From the NCBI RefSeq assembly GCF_020379485.1, contig NW_026015144.1, positions 62,001 through 126,000 on the forward strand: a stretch of DNA of 64,000 nucleotides, written 5' to 3'. The notes under the pieces are model-generated. The model was not told the origin of the DNA and made no database searches. It worked only from the letters and a program-made list of their open reading frames with translations. The translations under genes were made by a program, and so were the position numbers. Below, piece after piece: positions 20,088 through 32,116 of the stretch; positions within the stretch are counted from its first letter, which is position 1, and every line of letters starts with the position of its first letter. The stretch is from Brassica napus. Taxonomy: Eukaryota > Streptophyta > Magnoliopsida > Brassicales > Brassicaceae.

Positions 20088-23000
20088 TCCCCTCCCTCTT
20101 GAAAAGGATTTGACCTCAAATCTGGCTCATCTGCAACAAAAGGGATCAAGTCAGTAACATTGAAGCTATCACTTATGTCGTACTTACCTTGCAGATCAAG
20201 TTTGTAGGCATTGTCATTGATCCTCTTGGTGACTTCAAAAGGGCCATCAATCCTCGGCATTAGCTTAGACTTCCTCTCTTTTGGAAACCTTTCTTTCCTC
20301 AAGTGAACCCATACTTGATCTCCAACTTCAAAGATCATCTCACGCCTTCCCTTGTTGGCTTGTTTGGCGTATTGCTTAGTTTTCTCTTCTAGATTGCGCT
20401 TAGCTTGCTCATGAATCTGCTGAACCATCTCAGCTTTCTTTTTCCCATCCATACTAACCCTTTCACACTCAGGTAAAGGTATTAGATCCAAAGGTGAGAT
20501 GGGATTGAACCCATAAACAATTTCAAACGGAGAAAACTTAGAAGCAGAATGCATAGCATGATTGTATGCAAATTCACAATGAGGTAAGTAATCTTCCCAT
20601 GATTTCAAGTTCTTTTTGATGAATGCACGCAGGAGAGTACCTAAGGTTCTATTAACTACTTCAGTCTGCCCATCAGTTTGTGGATGACAAGTAGTAGAAA
20701 ACAATAGCTTAGTTCCTAGTTTAGACCACAATGTTTTCCAAAAGTAGCTGAGGAATTTAGTATCTCTATCTGAAACTATAGTCCTAGGCATCCATGCAAA
20801 CGTACCACTTCTTTAAAGAACAAATTAGCTACATGTAATGCATCATCAGTCTTATTGCAAGCTATGAAATGTGCCATTTTAGAGAATCTATCAACAACCA
20901 CAAAGATAGAATCCTTTCCAGTCCTAGTTCTAGGCAAACCCATAACAAAATCCATAGATATATCATTCCAAGGATGAGTAGGAATAGGCAAAGGAGTATA
21001 CAAACCGTGAGGTTGAACCTTAGACTTTGCAAGCTTGCAAGTTGTGCACCTTCCACAGATTCTCTCCACATCTCTTTTCATATGCGGCCAATAGAAGTGA
21101 TCCTGCAAAACTTTAAGGGTTTTTGCTATACCAAAATGACCCATCAAGCTTCCTCCATGGGATTCCCTGACAAATAGATCTCTCAAAGAGCAATTAGGCA
21201 CACATAAACGATTGTCATAGAATAAGAATCCATCATGCCTAAAATAATGTCCTGAAGCATACTTAGCACATGATTTATAAGCTTCTTGAAAGTCAGGATC
21301 AGATTCATACATTTCTTTAATCTGCTCAAAGCCTAGCAACTTAGCATCAAGAGTAGTTAAGAGGACATACCTTCGGGATAGTGCATCAGCAACTATATTC
21401 TCCTTACCTTGTTTGTATTTGATCACATACGGGAAGGTTTCAATGAATTCTACCCATCTAGCATGTCTCTTGCTGAGCTTACTTTGTCCTTTGAGATACT
21501 TGAGAGATTCATGGTCGGTGTGAATGACAAACTCCTTTGGCCAGAGATAATGCTGCCAAGTCTGTAGAGCTCTCACCAAGGCGTAGAGTTCTTTGTCATA
21601 AGTGGCATAGTTGAGAGTAGCTCCACTGAGTTTCTCACTGAAGTAAGCAATAGGTCTTTTATCCTGCATCAACACAGCACCAATTCCAATTCCTGAGGCA
21701 TCACATTCTATTTCAAATGTTTTAGAAAAATCAGGAAGTATGAGAAGAGGAGATTGAGTAAGCTTCTCTTTAAGGAGTTGGAATGCGGCTTCCTGAGCTT
21801 CTCCCCACTTGAATCCTACATCCTTCTTGATTATCTCAGTTAGGGGAGCTGCTAGAGTGCTGAAATCCTTCACAAAGCGCCTATAGAAACCTGCCAGTCC
21901 ATGAAAACTCCTTACTTCTCCCACTGTAGTTGGACTCGGCCACTCTTGTATTGCTTTGATCTTTTCCTGATCCACTTTTACACCATCTGCACTTACAACA
22001 AAACCTAGAAAGACCAAGTTATCTGTGCAAAAAGTGCACTTCTTTAGATTGGCATATAGCTTTTCCTTTCTCAAAACATCCAAAACAGCCCTAAGATGTT
22101 CTATATGATCTTCTAAGCATTTGCTGTAAACTAAGATATCATCAAAGTACACAACAACAAAGATGCCTATGAAAGACCTAAGAATATGATTCATCAATCT
22201 CATGAATGTACTAGGCGCATTGGTTAATCCAAATGGCATAACTAACCATTCATACAAGCCATGTTTAGTTTTAAATGCAGTTTTCCACTCATCTCCTTCT
22301 TTCATCCTAATCTGATGATATCCACTTTTCAAGTCTATCTTAGAAAAGATGCAAGAACCATGCAATTCATCAAGCATATCATCTAATCTAGGAATAGGGT
22401 GGCGATACTTCACTGTTATGTTGTTGATTGCTCTACAATCAACACACATGCGCCAGCTCCCATCTTTCTTTGGCACAAGGAGCACTGGAACTGCACAAGG
22501 ACTCAAACTCTCTCGGATATGACCCTTCTCCATCAGCTCCTCTACTTGTTTTTGCAGTTCTTTGGTTTCAACTGGATTGGTCCTGTATGCTGGACGGTTG
22601 GGCAGTGTAGAACCAGGTACAAAGTCTATTTGGTGCTCAATCCCACGCACTGGAGGCAATCCAATGGGGCTATCTTCTGGAAACACATCTGCATATTCCT
22701 GTAAAAGAGAAACTAGTTCACTCGGATGATCCGGTGTGTGATCAGTAACTGTTAGAAGAGTCTCTTTAAACATAAGCAAGATAATAGAATTTTGAGAGTA
22801 GAGAATTCTTTTGATATCTCCCTGTTTGGCATAGAGGCTGTGATGCTTGTCATGATCAGGTTTGAGATCAATCTCTTTCGCTTTCTTTTTCTGAAGCTGG
22901 ATTTGATCTTCATGAACCTCTTTAGGAGACAAAGGCACCAGCACAGTCTTCTTTCCGTTGAATTCAAAAGAATGTTTGTTGGTGAAGCCATCATGATTCA

Positions 23001-24585
23001 CACGTCTATCATACTGCCAGGGTCTTCCAAGGAGTATATGACTGGCTTCCATTGGCAACACATCACACAAGACTTCATCTTCATATCTACCAATGGCTAT
23101 AGGAACCAGTACTTGAGTAGAAACTTTCATCTCGCCCTCCTCATTGAGCCACTGCAATCTGTAGGGTCTTGGGTGTTTCTGAATTTTCAAACCCAATTTC
23201 TTCACCATAGTCTCACTAGCTACATTGACACAACTTCCTCCATCAATAATGAGACTGCACACCTTTCCCTGAACCATACACCTTGTGTAGAATAGATTCT
23301 CTCGCTGCTCAAGCTCTCCATTCTTGGCTTGCAAGTTCAAGAGCCTTCTTGTCACCAACAATCTTCCTTTCACGGGTTCTACTTCACTTTCTTCTTCAGA
23401 CTCCTCATGATCAGACTCAAACTTTTCTTCCTCTGATTCATACTCTCCATTCTCAAGAAGAATCATAACCTTTTTGTTGGTGCACTCATTAGCATAATGC
23501 CCACGCCCTTGACATTTGAAGCACTTAACATCTCTAGTTCTTGAACTAGTAATTTCAGCTTTGCCTTTGTCTTTGCTGTATATGCTGCTCGGCTTAGTCT
23601 CTTCTTTCTGCTGAGGCTTGCTATCCTTCAGATAGGATGTTTTCTCTTCTTTAGAGTGGTGGAACTTAGACGATCCATAGCTGCGTGAGTTACCCTTCCT
23701 CTTGAGCTGCTGCTCCACTAGAATAGCTTTGTGCAACATCTCTTCTATTTCCACATAGTGTTGCATCTCCACATTGTCTTGTATCTCACGGTTAAGCCCT
23801 CCAAGAAACCTTGCCATAGTGGCTTCTCTATCCTCCAAGATACTAGCTCTCAACATCAGCAACTCCATGTCTTGATAGTATTCTTCAACAGTTCGTGTTC
23901 CTTGGGTAAGTCTTCGCAGCTTTTGATGTAGGTCGCGGTGATAATGGCTTGGAACAAACCGTTTGCGCATGAGTGACTTCATCTCGTGCCATGAATCAAC
24001 CGGATTCTCTTGGTTAAGCCGTCTAGTAGTTACAAGTTGATCCCACCAACTCAACGCATAATCATAGAATTCAGTTGCTGCAATCTTGATCCTTTGGGCA
24101 TTGGAGTAGTGTTGGCAATTGAAGACAAGCTCGATCTTCTTTTCCCATTCCAAGTAGGCATCTGGATCCACCTTGCCATGGAAGGGTGGAATCTTAAGCT
24201 TAAGTCCTGAAAGCTTGTCTTTGCGTGACCCCCTTCCATCATGTTCACGCCTTGATCTTCCTCTGCTCAGTTCAGAAGATGAACTACTGCGCTCAGTTGG
24301 GTTGTGCTCAGTTCTATTGCGCGAGTAGTAGTTGTCGGTCTCTTGTGAACCCGCATGCTCTTGCCGTACTGGAGTAGGCCGGTTCCTTCTAGACTCATTG
24401 CTATGTCCCTGGCCAGTAGCTTGCCTCAACTCTTGTCTCATCTCCTCACGTAATTCCTTCATGCTAGCCTTGAGCATATCAGCCATAGTAGAGATCATGG
24501 TCTGATTCATTTGCTCGGTCATTTGATCTCTCAGCATCTTGTTCTTCCTTACTAGCTCGGCTTCTTCTTCTGATTCTTTCCCCAT
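19865..24585 (-). pseudogene. Gypsy-2 Gag-Pol polyprotein, frameshifted in integrase
   Basis: Starts [10 protein letters not shown] at 24585. In order it has gag, zinc knuckle [14 protein letters not shown] (about residue 354), protease IIDGGSC (about 447), RT with YFDD (about 811), RNase H (ECDASG) and integrase. A one-base deletion near 20788 disrupts the integrase between VVRLHG and PRTIVSDRD, so the first frame ends at 20776 and the rest continues to 19865 in another frame. The C-terminus runs into the 3' LTR, where it encodes GGDDVIMDQ, a [10 protein letters not shown] motif and a serine end. It is similar to Gypsy-1 throughout RT and integrase. The single indel suggests recent loss of function. 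Confidence 0.92.
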
Positions 24586-25135
24586 TGGTACCTAGAATCA
24601 ATAACAACACTCAACCAGTAAATAGTTCCAATAAACTGATCGTAATCAGTAGATGATCAAGAGATTTTAAACTGAAATAACTGGCGGTAAAAGAAAACTT
24701 GATTATCAAGCAACAAGAATTCAAATCGACAACAAGTAAATCACAATAGAAACGCGATCAGGGTAGGTTTGTTAATCAGATTTCGACGACACACAAGTAG
24801 ATCTAGTTGTTATAGGTGATTTAAAACAGATCACACGATCAATTAGATTCAAACAAAAGATCAAATCTAGAATATGAATCGATAACAATCGGATCTAAAA
24901 CGCGAAACCTAGATCTATCAATTTCAAACTCTTAACAATTAGATCGACACAAAATGATTAGATCACACACTCAAACGACCACGGATCACAGATCAATCAA
25001 TGGATATTGCGAAACAAAGAACAGATCAGTTGAAACAAAACGGATCGATCTAAAACTGATCAAGAAGATGAACAGGTTAAATCGAAACAAAAGAGAAACG
25101 AGTACTTCCCTAACCAGAGATGCTCTGATACCACA
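24586..25135 (-). other. Gypsy-2 untranslated leader
   Basis: A 550-bp AT-rich leader between 5' LTR and start codon. It holds the primer site at 25122-25133 and many gatc-containing short repeats. A CTAG just upstream of the ATG could be a 3' splice site. No coding sequence is recognised. Confidence 0.65.
25122..25133 (-). other. Gypsy-2 primer-binding site
   Basis: On the minus strand it reads TGGTATCAGAGC, complementary to the initiator tRNA-Met 3' end, two bases after the LTR end. Confidence 0.88.
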
Positions 25136-25941
25136 TAATACGTCCCTAGATTGCTTCTCTGGATAGTATGGGATAGATCCTTGCTAGAACGAATCAAAGA
25201 CTCAAGCTCTACAAGGTTGTGGATCGATTGGTGACACAAGAGGCTGCGGAAAGGCTCCTTGATACTCCTAAGTGACTAGATCGGATATGACACACCGAGA
25301 TAGACACTCTTGGGTTGTTGGATACTACACACCAACAAGAACACTCAACAACTCGCGGACAAGCAGTAGAGAGAACAAAGAAAGGTTTATGATAAAAGAT
25401 AATTGATTATTGATAAGGGGTTCAAAGTACACTTATATAAGAGAAGTTGGAACAGACTCCAAGCTTCTCGAAAACTATCAAGAGAGTAAAGGCACACGCT
25501 CTCTTGAAAATAGAAACAAAGACAAGTTTGAAAACATGAAATGAAAGACATAATATAACATAAGGTTGATCCGGGATAAGGTTGGATCGAGATCATCAAC
25601 TAAGAGATTTGAGAAGCAAATCTATGGCCTCGTTAAAAACCTATCTTTGGAAAACCCATTGGGACAAAACCAAAGATAGGGAAAAAGAGCACACATAGTT
25701 TGCTTGCTTAGTTGATGATCAGCTTGATGGTGAAGTAGCTTGAATGGTGATAAGTGTGTCTTGGTTGATCAAGCTTCTACCAAGACATTCCTCTTGCTTC
25801 CATGACCTCTTAACCAATCCTCCAATAACTTGCGTGAGCTTCCTTGATCTTGATCGAGTCATAGGTCCTTTAGGCAAGACTAGAACATCTCCATCAGTCG
25901 GCTCATCATCTCCATTAGATAGTTGGTCCATGATCACATCA
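25136..25941 (-). repeat. Gypsy-2 5' LTR
   Basis: An 806-bp copy of 19280-20087. It carries the second copy of the stem-loop (25640-25680) and of the LTR-encoded polyprotein tail. Confidence 0.94.
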
Positions 25942-26098
25942 GTTGGGTCTAAGACTCTCAAGTTCGGACCACAAAGCTCCAAACTTCCCCATGTGCTTGG
26001 TGAGATCTTCTCCATCTTGCCTCAAGACACTGATGGTTTGCTTCAGATCAAACACCCGGCTTATGTTGGACTTGTTTCCATACCTCTTATGGAGCATG
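25942..26098 (-). pseudogene. Copia-2 gag, middle fragment
   Basis: A 157-bp piece of Copia-2 gag isolated between Gypsy-2 and Copia-3. On the minus strand it encodes a stretch including RYGNKSNISRVF and KHMGKFGALWSELE, which lines up with YGNTSNLSRVF and KHLGRFRSLWSELE in Copia-1. It joins 32117-32430 upstream and 15182-19274 downstream in frame when one copy of each target site is counted. Confidence 0.9.
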
Positions 26099-26103
26099 TC
26101 CCA

Positions 26104-26711
26104 TGTTGAGTTGAGCTGAATATATATGTATGAAGAGCTAAGGAGTTGAAGAGGAAAGGAGATGAGGAAGCTTGAGAGAGTTTAGGGAGAGCATGGTACG
26201 GACGTCCGTACAAGGCCGTACAAGCCGTACAGTCCGTACCATCCAGCATCGACCAAGACTTACCTTGCATCAGCCAAGTAACACGGTAACTAAGGTAAAG
26301 GGAAGGAACTTACCTTGAGGCATCAGACCGTTTAGGGATAAGGTAGAGCGCGCCTTGACAGGCTGGAACAGCTGGAAAGGCAAGAGCATCTCGGTCCAAG
26401 ATGCCAGATACTCCGCGCATGTGGAGAAGCTAATTGGCTAGTCCAAATGAGCTTATCCTCTCCTGATTGACCTCACATGCTTTAGTCTTCTCTTGATTTC
26501 GAAAACCCTTGTATGCTCTCTCTATATATTGTAACTCATCAACCCTAATGAAGATTATGCAGTTTGAGTCTCTCTAATCTCTTAGACACTATGCTTTTCT
26601 CTTAGACACTAAACGGCTCTATCTAGTCTCCTAATCTTTCACAAACTTCTCTTAATCACTTCCTAAACACTCTCTTTATTCTGTTTACTCTAAGGATCTC
26701 TTAATCTCATA
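26104..26711 (+). repeat. Copia-3 5' LTR
   Basis: A 608-bp LTR with TG...TA ends, a CCGTAC cluster (26195-26240) and a TATATAT box near 26523. Confidence 0.95.
26195..26240 (+). promoter_or_regulatory. CCGTAC/GTACGG cluster in Copia-3 U3 (second copy at 31600-31645)
   Basis: Five GTAC cores in 46 bp, two of them CCGTACAA, about 280 bp upstream of the TATA-like box. The cluster is followed by ATCGACCAA, which is also found after the clusters of Copia-2, -5 and -6. Confidence 0.45.
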
Positions 26712-26724
26712 TGGTATCAGAGCC
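26712..26724 (+). other. Copia-3 primer-binding site
   Basis: TGGTATCAGAGCC follows the LTR with no spacer and matches the initiator tRNA-Met 3' end. Confidence 0.9.
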
Positions 26725-26924
26725 AGGTTCATTTGAATCTGGGGTTTGATCTTTAGAGAGTTACAAGCTAAACGTCTTTGAAGCTACACGCGAGTAGTCT
26801 TGAAGGTGTTGAAGCTGTGGTCCGTTCTAGTTGAAGCTGTGCTACGTTCTGTTGGTTTGCGTGATTCTAGACTCAAGGTTGGTGTGTACGAAATCCAAGA
26901 TCCAAGTTTTCAAGTCAAGCAAAG

Positions 26925-29900
26925 ATGGAACATGGGATGAACATGAGGATGAAGGTAGCGGTTACTTTCAAAGGTAGCAACTACCTTGTGTGGTCTCGGA
27001 TGGTGAAGACTGCTGTGGGAAGTAAGGGTTTGTGGGGGCACATCACAACAGGGGAGGCTCCGAAACTCATTACTCAGGGAGGAGATCAAGAAGAGGTCTC
27101 CAATGAAGCGGCTGTGGAGAAATGGCAACAAGAAGACATGCTGGTGATGACGGTTCTACACGCATCCTTGGACCCAGCTATCTTGGATGCCTACAGCTAC
27201 TGTGAATCAGCCAAGGAGCTGTGGGACACGCTGAAGAAGGTGTATGGGAACACTTCCAACCTCAGCCGTGTGTTTGAAGTGAAGCTAGCGATCAACCGTC
27301 TTGCACAAGAGGACATGGAGTTCACTAAGCACTTGGGGAGGTTCAGGTCCTTATGGTCAGAGCTGGAGATGCTGAGGCCGAGCACAACTGATCCAGATCA
27401 GCTGAATGAGAGGCGCGAGCAAGACAAGGTCTTTGGGCTGCTTCTCACACTGAACCCGGCCTACACCCAGCTCATCCAGCACATGTTAAGGTCAGACAAG
27501 CTTCCGGACCTTGAGGAGGTGTGTGCACAAATCCAAAGGGAGCAGGGATCCATGGGTTTGTTTGGAGGAAAGGGGGAGCTCTCTCTTGCCAATCAAGCAG
27601 CTCATGAGGATTCAACCGAGGCTCCACAAGCAAACAAGGCATCTCACGGGAAGTACGAGGACAGGAAGTTCAATGGCAACTGTGATCATTGCAAGAAGCA
27701 TGGTCATAAGAAGAGCCAATGCTGGATACTGCACCCACACCTCAAGCCGGCCAAGTTCATGAAGGAGCGTGAGGGAAGGGCAAATGTGACTGAAGGTTCA
27801 AGCGGAGCTGGCACCAGCAAGATCAGTGAAGTGGATGGGCTTGGAGGCAATGATGGGAATGGGAAGTCTCTGGTGGCTTACACAGGCGCCTCAAGCTCCC
27901 GCAGCAATGATGACTACATCAAGAGATCAGACCTTGATGCCCTCTTCAAAATGCTAAAGGAAAACGGTAACACTTACGGTTATTCCTTTGGAGCTTCTAT
28001 GATTGCATATAAGGATGATCACTTGATTAGAGAACTAGTAGAACGGTTAGAAGCTAGGAATGAGTATAGGCATGCTTACATTGCTAGAACTGATAAGATG
28101 CATTCATCACTTAGTAATCTATGCCATAATGCTAAACGAGTAGGTAAACCATTGATTGTTGATTCTGGTGCATCACATCATATGATAAGTGATGAAAACT
28201 TGATTAAGGATATAGAACCTACACATGGGCATGTGATGATAGCAAATGGGGATAAGATACCCATTAGAGGAATAGGAAAGCTTAAGCTGTTTAACAAAGA
28301 ATCTAGAGCTTTTTACATGCCTGAATTCACATCAAACCTATTATCAGTGAAGAAATGTACTAATGATTTACAATGCAATGTTATCTTTAGTCCTAATGAT
28401 GTGAAGTTTCAGGATATTGAGAGCAGCAGGTTGATTGGGAAAGGGGTGACTAAGGGAGATCTCTATATGCTTGAAGAACTCACTTCTGTTCCTGATTATA
28501 GTTGCTCGTTTACTTCTGCTTCTTTGTTGAATAAAAATGCATTGTGGCATGCTAGAGTAGGACACCCTCATGTTAAAGCTTTGAACTTAATGGTACCAGG
28601 TGTTGTGTTTGAGAATAAGGATTGTGAAGCTTGCATTTTAGGCAAGCATTGTAGAACTGTGTTTCAAAAGTCTACTACTGTTTATGATAATTGCTTTGAT
28701 CTAATTCATTCAGATGTATGGACTGCCCCTTGCTTATCTAGAGATAGTTATAAGTATTTTGTCACATTCATTGATGAAAAATCCAAATACACCTGGTTAA
28801 CCTTAATTCAGACCAAAGATAGGGTACTTGATGCATTTAGGAATTTTCAAACTTATGTAACTAACCATTATCATGCTAAGATTAAAATTTTGAGATCAGA
28901 TAATGGAGGAGAGTACACGAGTCATGCATTCAAGCAACACCTATCACAACATGGGATTCTACATCAAACAAGCTGTCCTTATACTCCACAGCAAAATGGA
29001 GTGGCTGAGAGGAAGAATAGGCATCTCATGGAAGTGGCAAGGTCACTTATGTTTCAGAGTAATGTTCCAAAGAGATTTTGGAGTGATGCGGTTGCCACTG
29101 CTTGTTACCTGATAAACAGAACTCCAACCAAAGTTCTGAATGAGAAGGCTCCATTTGAAGTTCTGAACAGGTACAAGCCAGCTCTTGATTACTTGCGAGT
29201 CTTTGGATGCCTATGCTTTGTCCTCAAACCAGGAGAGATGATCAACAAGCTAGAAGCAAGAAGCACTAAGGCTGTGTTCATAGGATACTCAGCTACACAG
29301 AAAGGATACAAATGCTATGATCCTATAGCAAGGAGAGTTCTTGTATCTAGAGATGTGAAGTTCTTGGAAGATAGAGGATACTATGAAGAAAAGAATCAAG
29401 AAGACCTGAAGGACTTAACATCAGACAAGGCCACCACCTTGCGGATCATTCTTGAAGGTCTTGGAATCAGTACATCCCAGGATCCGAGGAATCACGCAAC
29501 TACACCTCCTGAAGTTGGTTCACCATCCCACCTTGATCATGAGGGAGGAGAGGAGCATGAGGAGCCTATGCAAGAGGCCAACCAAGATGAAGGAGGAGTA
29601 GAGAATGAAGGAGAAGAGAGCATAGGCTCGGATGGTCATGGACATGATCATGGTGTGACACAAACACCTTCTCAAGATGAAGTGGTAGAAGAACAACAGG
29701 AAGAAGAACCAGTTGTGCAGCCACTAAGAAGGAGTACAAGGATAAGGAAGGATCCTTCCAGTTGGGTAAACACGAGAGTGTACTACAATGCCCAAGCTGT
29801 GGAGCATCCTTCTCAAGCCGTGTGCTCCTTTGCTCAATATCCAGAAGCACATTGCGCGTTCATGGTAAACTTGGATGAGAATCACATCCCAAGAAGCTAT

Positions 29901-31307
29901 GAAGAAGCAATGAAAGATAAAGAATGGAAGGAATCAGTTGGAGATGAGGCAGGAGCGATGATCAAGAATGATACATGGTATGAGAGTGAGTTACCAAAAG
30001 GGAAGAAGGCTGTGACTAGTAGATGGATATTCACAATCAAGTACAAAGCGGATGGAAAGGTTGAGAGGAAGAAGTCAAGACTAGTTGCAAGAGGGTTCAC
30101 TCAAACTTATGGAGAAGATTACATAGAAACCTTTGCACCAGTAGCTAAACTCCACACAATCCGGATTGTACTAAGCTTGGCTGTGAATCTTGGATGGGGG
30201 TTATGGCAAATGGATGTGAAGAATGCGTTTCTACAAGGTGAACTTGAGGATGAAGTGTATATGCATCCACCTCCAGGCCTTGAACACTTAGTAAAGAGTG
30301 GGAATGTACTGAGATTGAAGAAAGCCATCTATGGACTGAAGCAATCACCAAGGGCTTGGTACAACAAGTTGAGCACTACTCTGAATGGCCGAGGCTTCAA
30401 GAAGTCTGAACTAGATCACACTCTCTTCACTCTCACGACTCCCTCAGGTATGATTGCTCTCCTTGTGTATGTTGATGATATCATTATCACAGGGAGTGAT
30501 AAGGAAGGTATCATAGCAACCAAGGAGTTTCTTAAATCCATGTTTGAGATTAAAGACTTGGGAGAAATGAAATACTTCCTTGGAATTGAGATATGTAGAT
30601 CCAAGGAAGGTTTGTTCATGTCCCAAAGGAAATATACACTTGATCTTTTGAAAGGTGCAGGTGCTTATGGAGGCAAGACAGCAAGGATGCCTATGGAGGA
30701 TGGCTACAAAGTCCCACGAGAGGGGGAGATTGAAGACAGCAAACCTTATCAGGATCCTAAACTCTATAGAAAACTAGTTGGCAAATTGATTTATCTTACT
30801 ATAACTAGACCTGACATCTGCTTTGCTGTGAATCAGGTGAGTCAACACATGCAAGTGCCTAAGGAACATCACTGGCACATGGTGGAGAGGATCTTGATGT
30901 ATCTCAACGGCTCACCTGATCAAGGAGTATGGATGGGCTGCAATGGAAGCACTGAAGTGGTGGGATATTGTGATGCGGATTGGGCTGGTGATAGAGCAGA
31001 CAGGAGATCAACCACAGGCTATTGCACATTCATTGGAGGCAACTTGGTGACTTGGAAGAGCAAGAAGCAGAAGGTAGTGTCATGTTCAAGTGCAGAAGCC
31101 GAGTATAGAGCCATGCTGAAGCTCACCAACGAGTTGGTATGGATCAAAGGCATCTTGAAGCACTTGGAGATCGATCAAGCAACTCCAATGACAATGCATT
31201 GTGACAATCAAGCTGCCATCCACATTGCATCCAACTCGGTGTTTCATGAGAGGACCAAGCACATTGAAGTTGATTGTCACAAGGTGAGGCAGATGATTGT
31301 GCTATGA
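26925..31307 (+). pseudogene. Copia-3 gag-pol, C-terminally truncated
   Basis: A 1460-residue frame from MEHGMNMRM. Gag includes the zinc knuckle CDHCKKHGHKKSQC (about residue 253); protease DSGASHH is near 413. Integrase has its HHCC region near 540 and DNGGEY near 658; RT has YVDD near 1182; RNase H has DADWAGD near 1349, SSAEAEY and DNQAAI. The frame ends at MIVL because about 100 bp after 31302 are deleted and replaced by some 30 bp of filler. The last 44 residues present in Copia-1 are missing. These include conserved residues after the RNase H core (DQLADVFTK region), so activity is doubtful. Otherwise nearly identical to Copia-1. Confidence 0.92.
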
Positions 31308-31402
31308 CAGGACCAGCTAAGCACATTTTTCACATTGGGCCTCATTGATCTTGGGAAGAGAAGGAGCTAATCCCCTTAGCTGCAAGGTCTTTACTCTTTT
31401 TC

Positions 31403-31443
31403 CCTCATCAGAGTTTTATCCCATTGGGTTGTCTTTGGTGAGG
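31403..31443 (+). other. Conserved 3' stem-loop of Copia-3
   Basis: Arms 31403-31413 and 31433-31443 pair with two G-U positions around a loop holding CCCATTGGG. The structure survives although the coding end just upstream is deleted. Confidence 0.6.
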
Positions 31444-31510
31444 TTTTTAATGAGGAAGATCTTGTGGCTGTCCAAGCTTCGACTTATACAAAGCTAAGCT
31501 TGAGGGGGAG

Positions 31511-32116
31511 TGTTGAGTTGAGCTGAATATATGTATGAAGAGCTAAGGAGTTGAAGAGGAAAGGAGATGAGGAAGCTTGAGAGAGTTTAGGGAGAGCATG
31601 GTACGGACGTCCGTACAAGGCCGTACAAGCCGTACAGTCCGTACCATCCAGCATCGACCAAGACTTACCTTGCATCAGCCAAGTAACACGGTAACTAAGG
31701 TAAAGGGAAGGAACTTACCTTGAGGCATCAGACCGTTTAGGGATAAGGTAGAGCGCGCCTTGACAGGCTGGAACAGCTGGAAAGGCAAGAGCATCTCGGT
31801 CCAAGATGCCAGATACTCCGCGCATGTGGAGAAGCTAATTGGCTAGTCCAAATGAGCTTATCCTCTCCTGATTGACCTCACATGCTTTAGTCTTCTCTTG
31901 ATTTCGAAAACCCTTGTATGCTCTCTCTATATATTGTAACTCATCAACCCTAATGAAGATTATGCAGTTTGAGTCTCTCTAATCTCTTAGACACTATGCT
32001 TTTCTCTTAGACACTAAACGGCTCTATCTAGTCTCCTAATCTTTCACAAACTTCTCTTAATCACTTCCTAAACACTCTCTTTATTCTGTTTACTCTAAGG
32101 ATCTCTTAATCTCATA
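31511..32116 (+). repeat. Copia-3 3' LTR
   Basis: A 606-bp copy of the 5' LTR, preceded by the polypurine tract gagggggag (31502-31510) and followed by tccca. Confidence 0.95.

Larger units (their letters stand above)
19280..25941 (-). mobile_element. Gypsy-2: Ty3/gypsy retrotransposon (CRM-like) inserted in Copia-2 gag
   Basis: LTRs at 19280-20087 (808 bp) and 25136-25941 (806 bp) start TGATGTGATC and end ACGTATTA in element orientation. This non-canonical TG...TA end is unlike Gypsy-1. The target copy gttgg is at 19275-19279 and 25942-25946. The primer site is 25122-25133, two bases from the LTR, and the polypurine tract is at about 20088-20100. By eye the LTRs differ at roughly four places, including two short indels. 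Its polyprotein resembles Gypsy-1 but belongs to a different family. Confidence 0.93.
26104..32116 (+). mobile_element. Copia-3: Ty1/copia retrotransposon, same family as Copia-1, inserted in Copia-2 gag
   Basis: LTRs at 26104-26711 (608 bp) and 31511-32116 (606 bp) start TGTTGAGTTGAG and end CTCATA. The target copy tccca is at 26099-26103 and 32117-32121. The primer site is 26712-26724, directly abutting, and the polypurine tract 31502-31510. The LTRs differ mainly by a 2-bp TA repeat near 26123. It is the second copy in this window of the family that opened the nest, in opposite orientation. The polyprotein lost its C-terminus. Confidence 0.95.
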
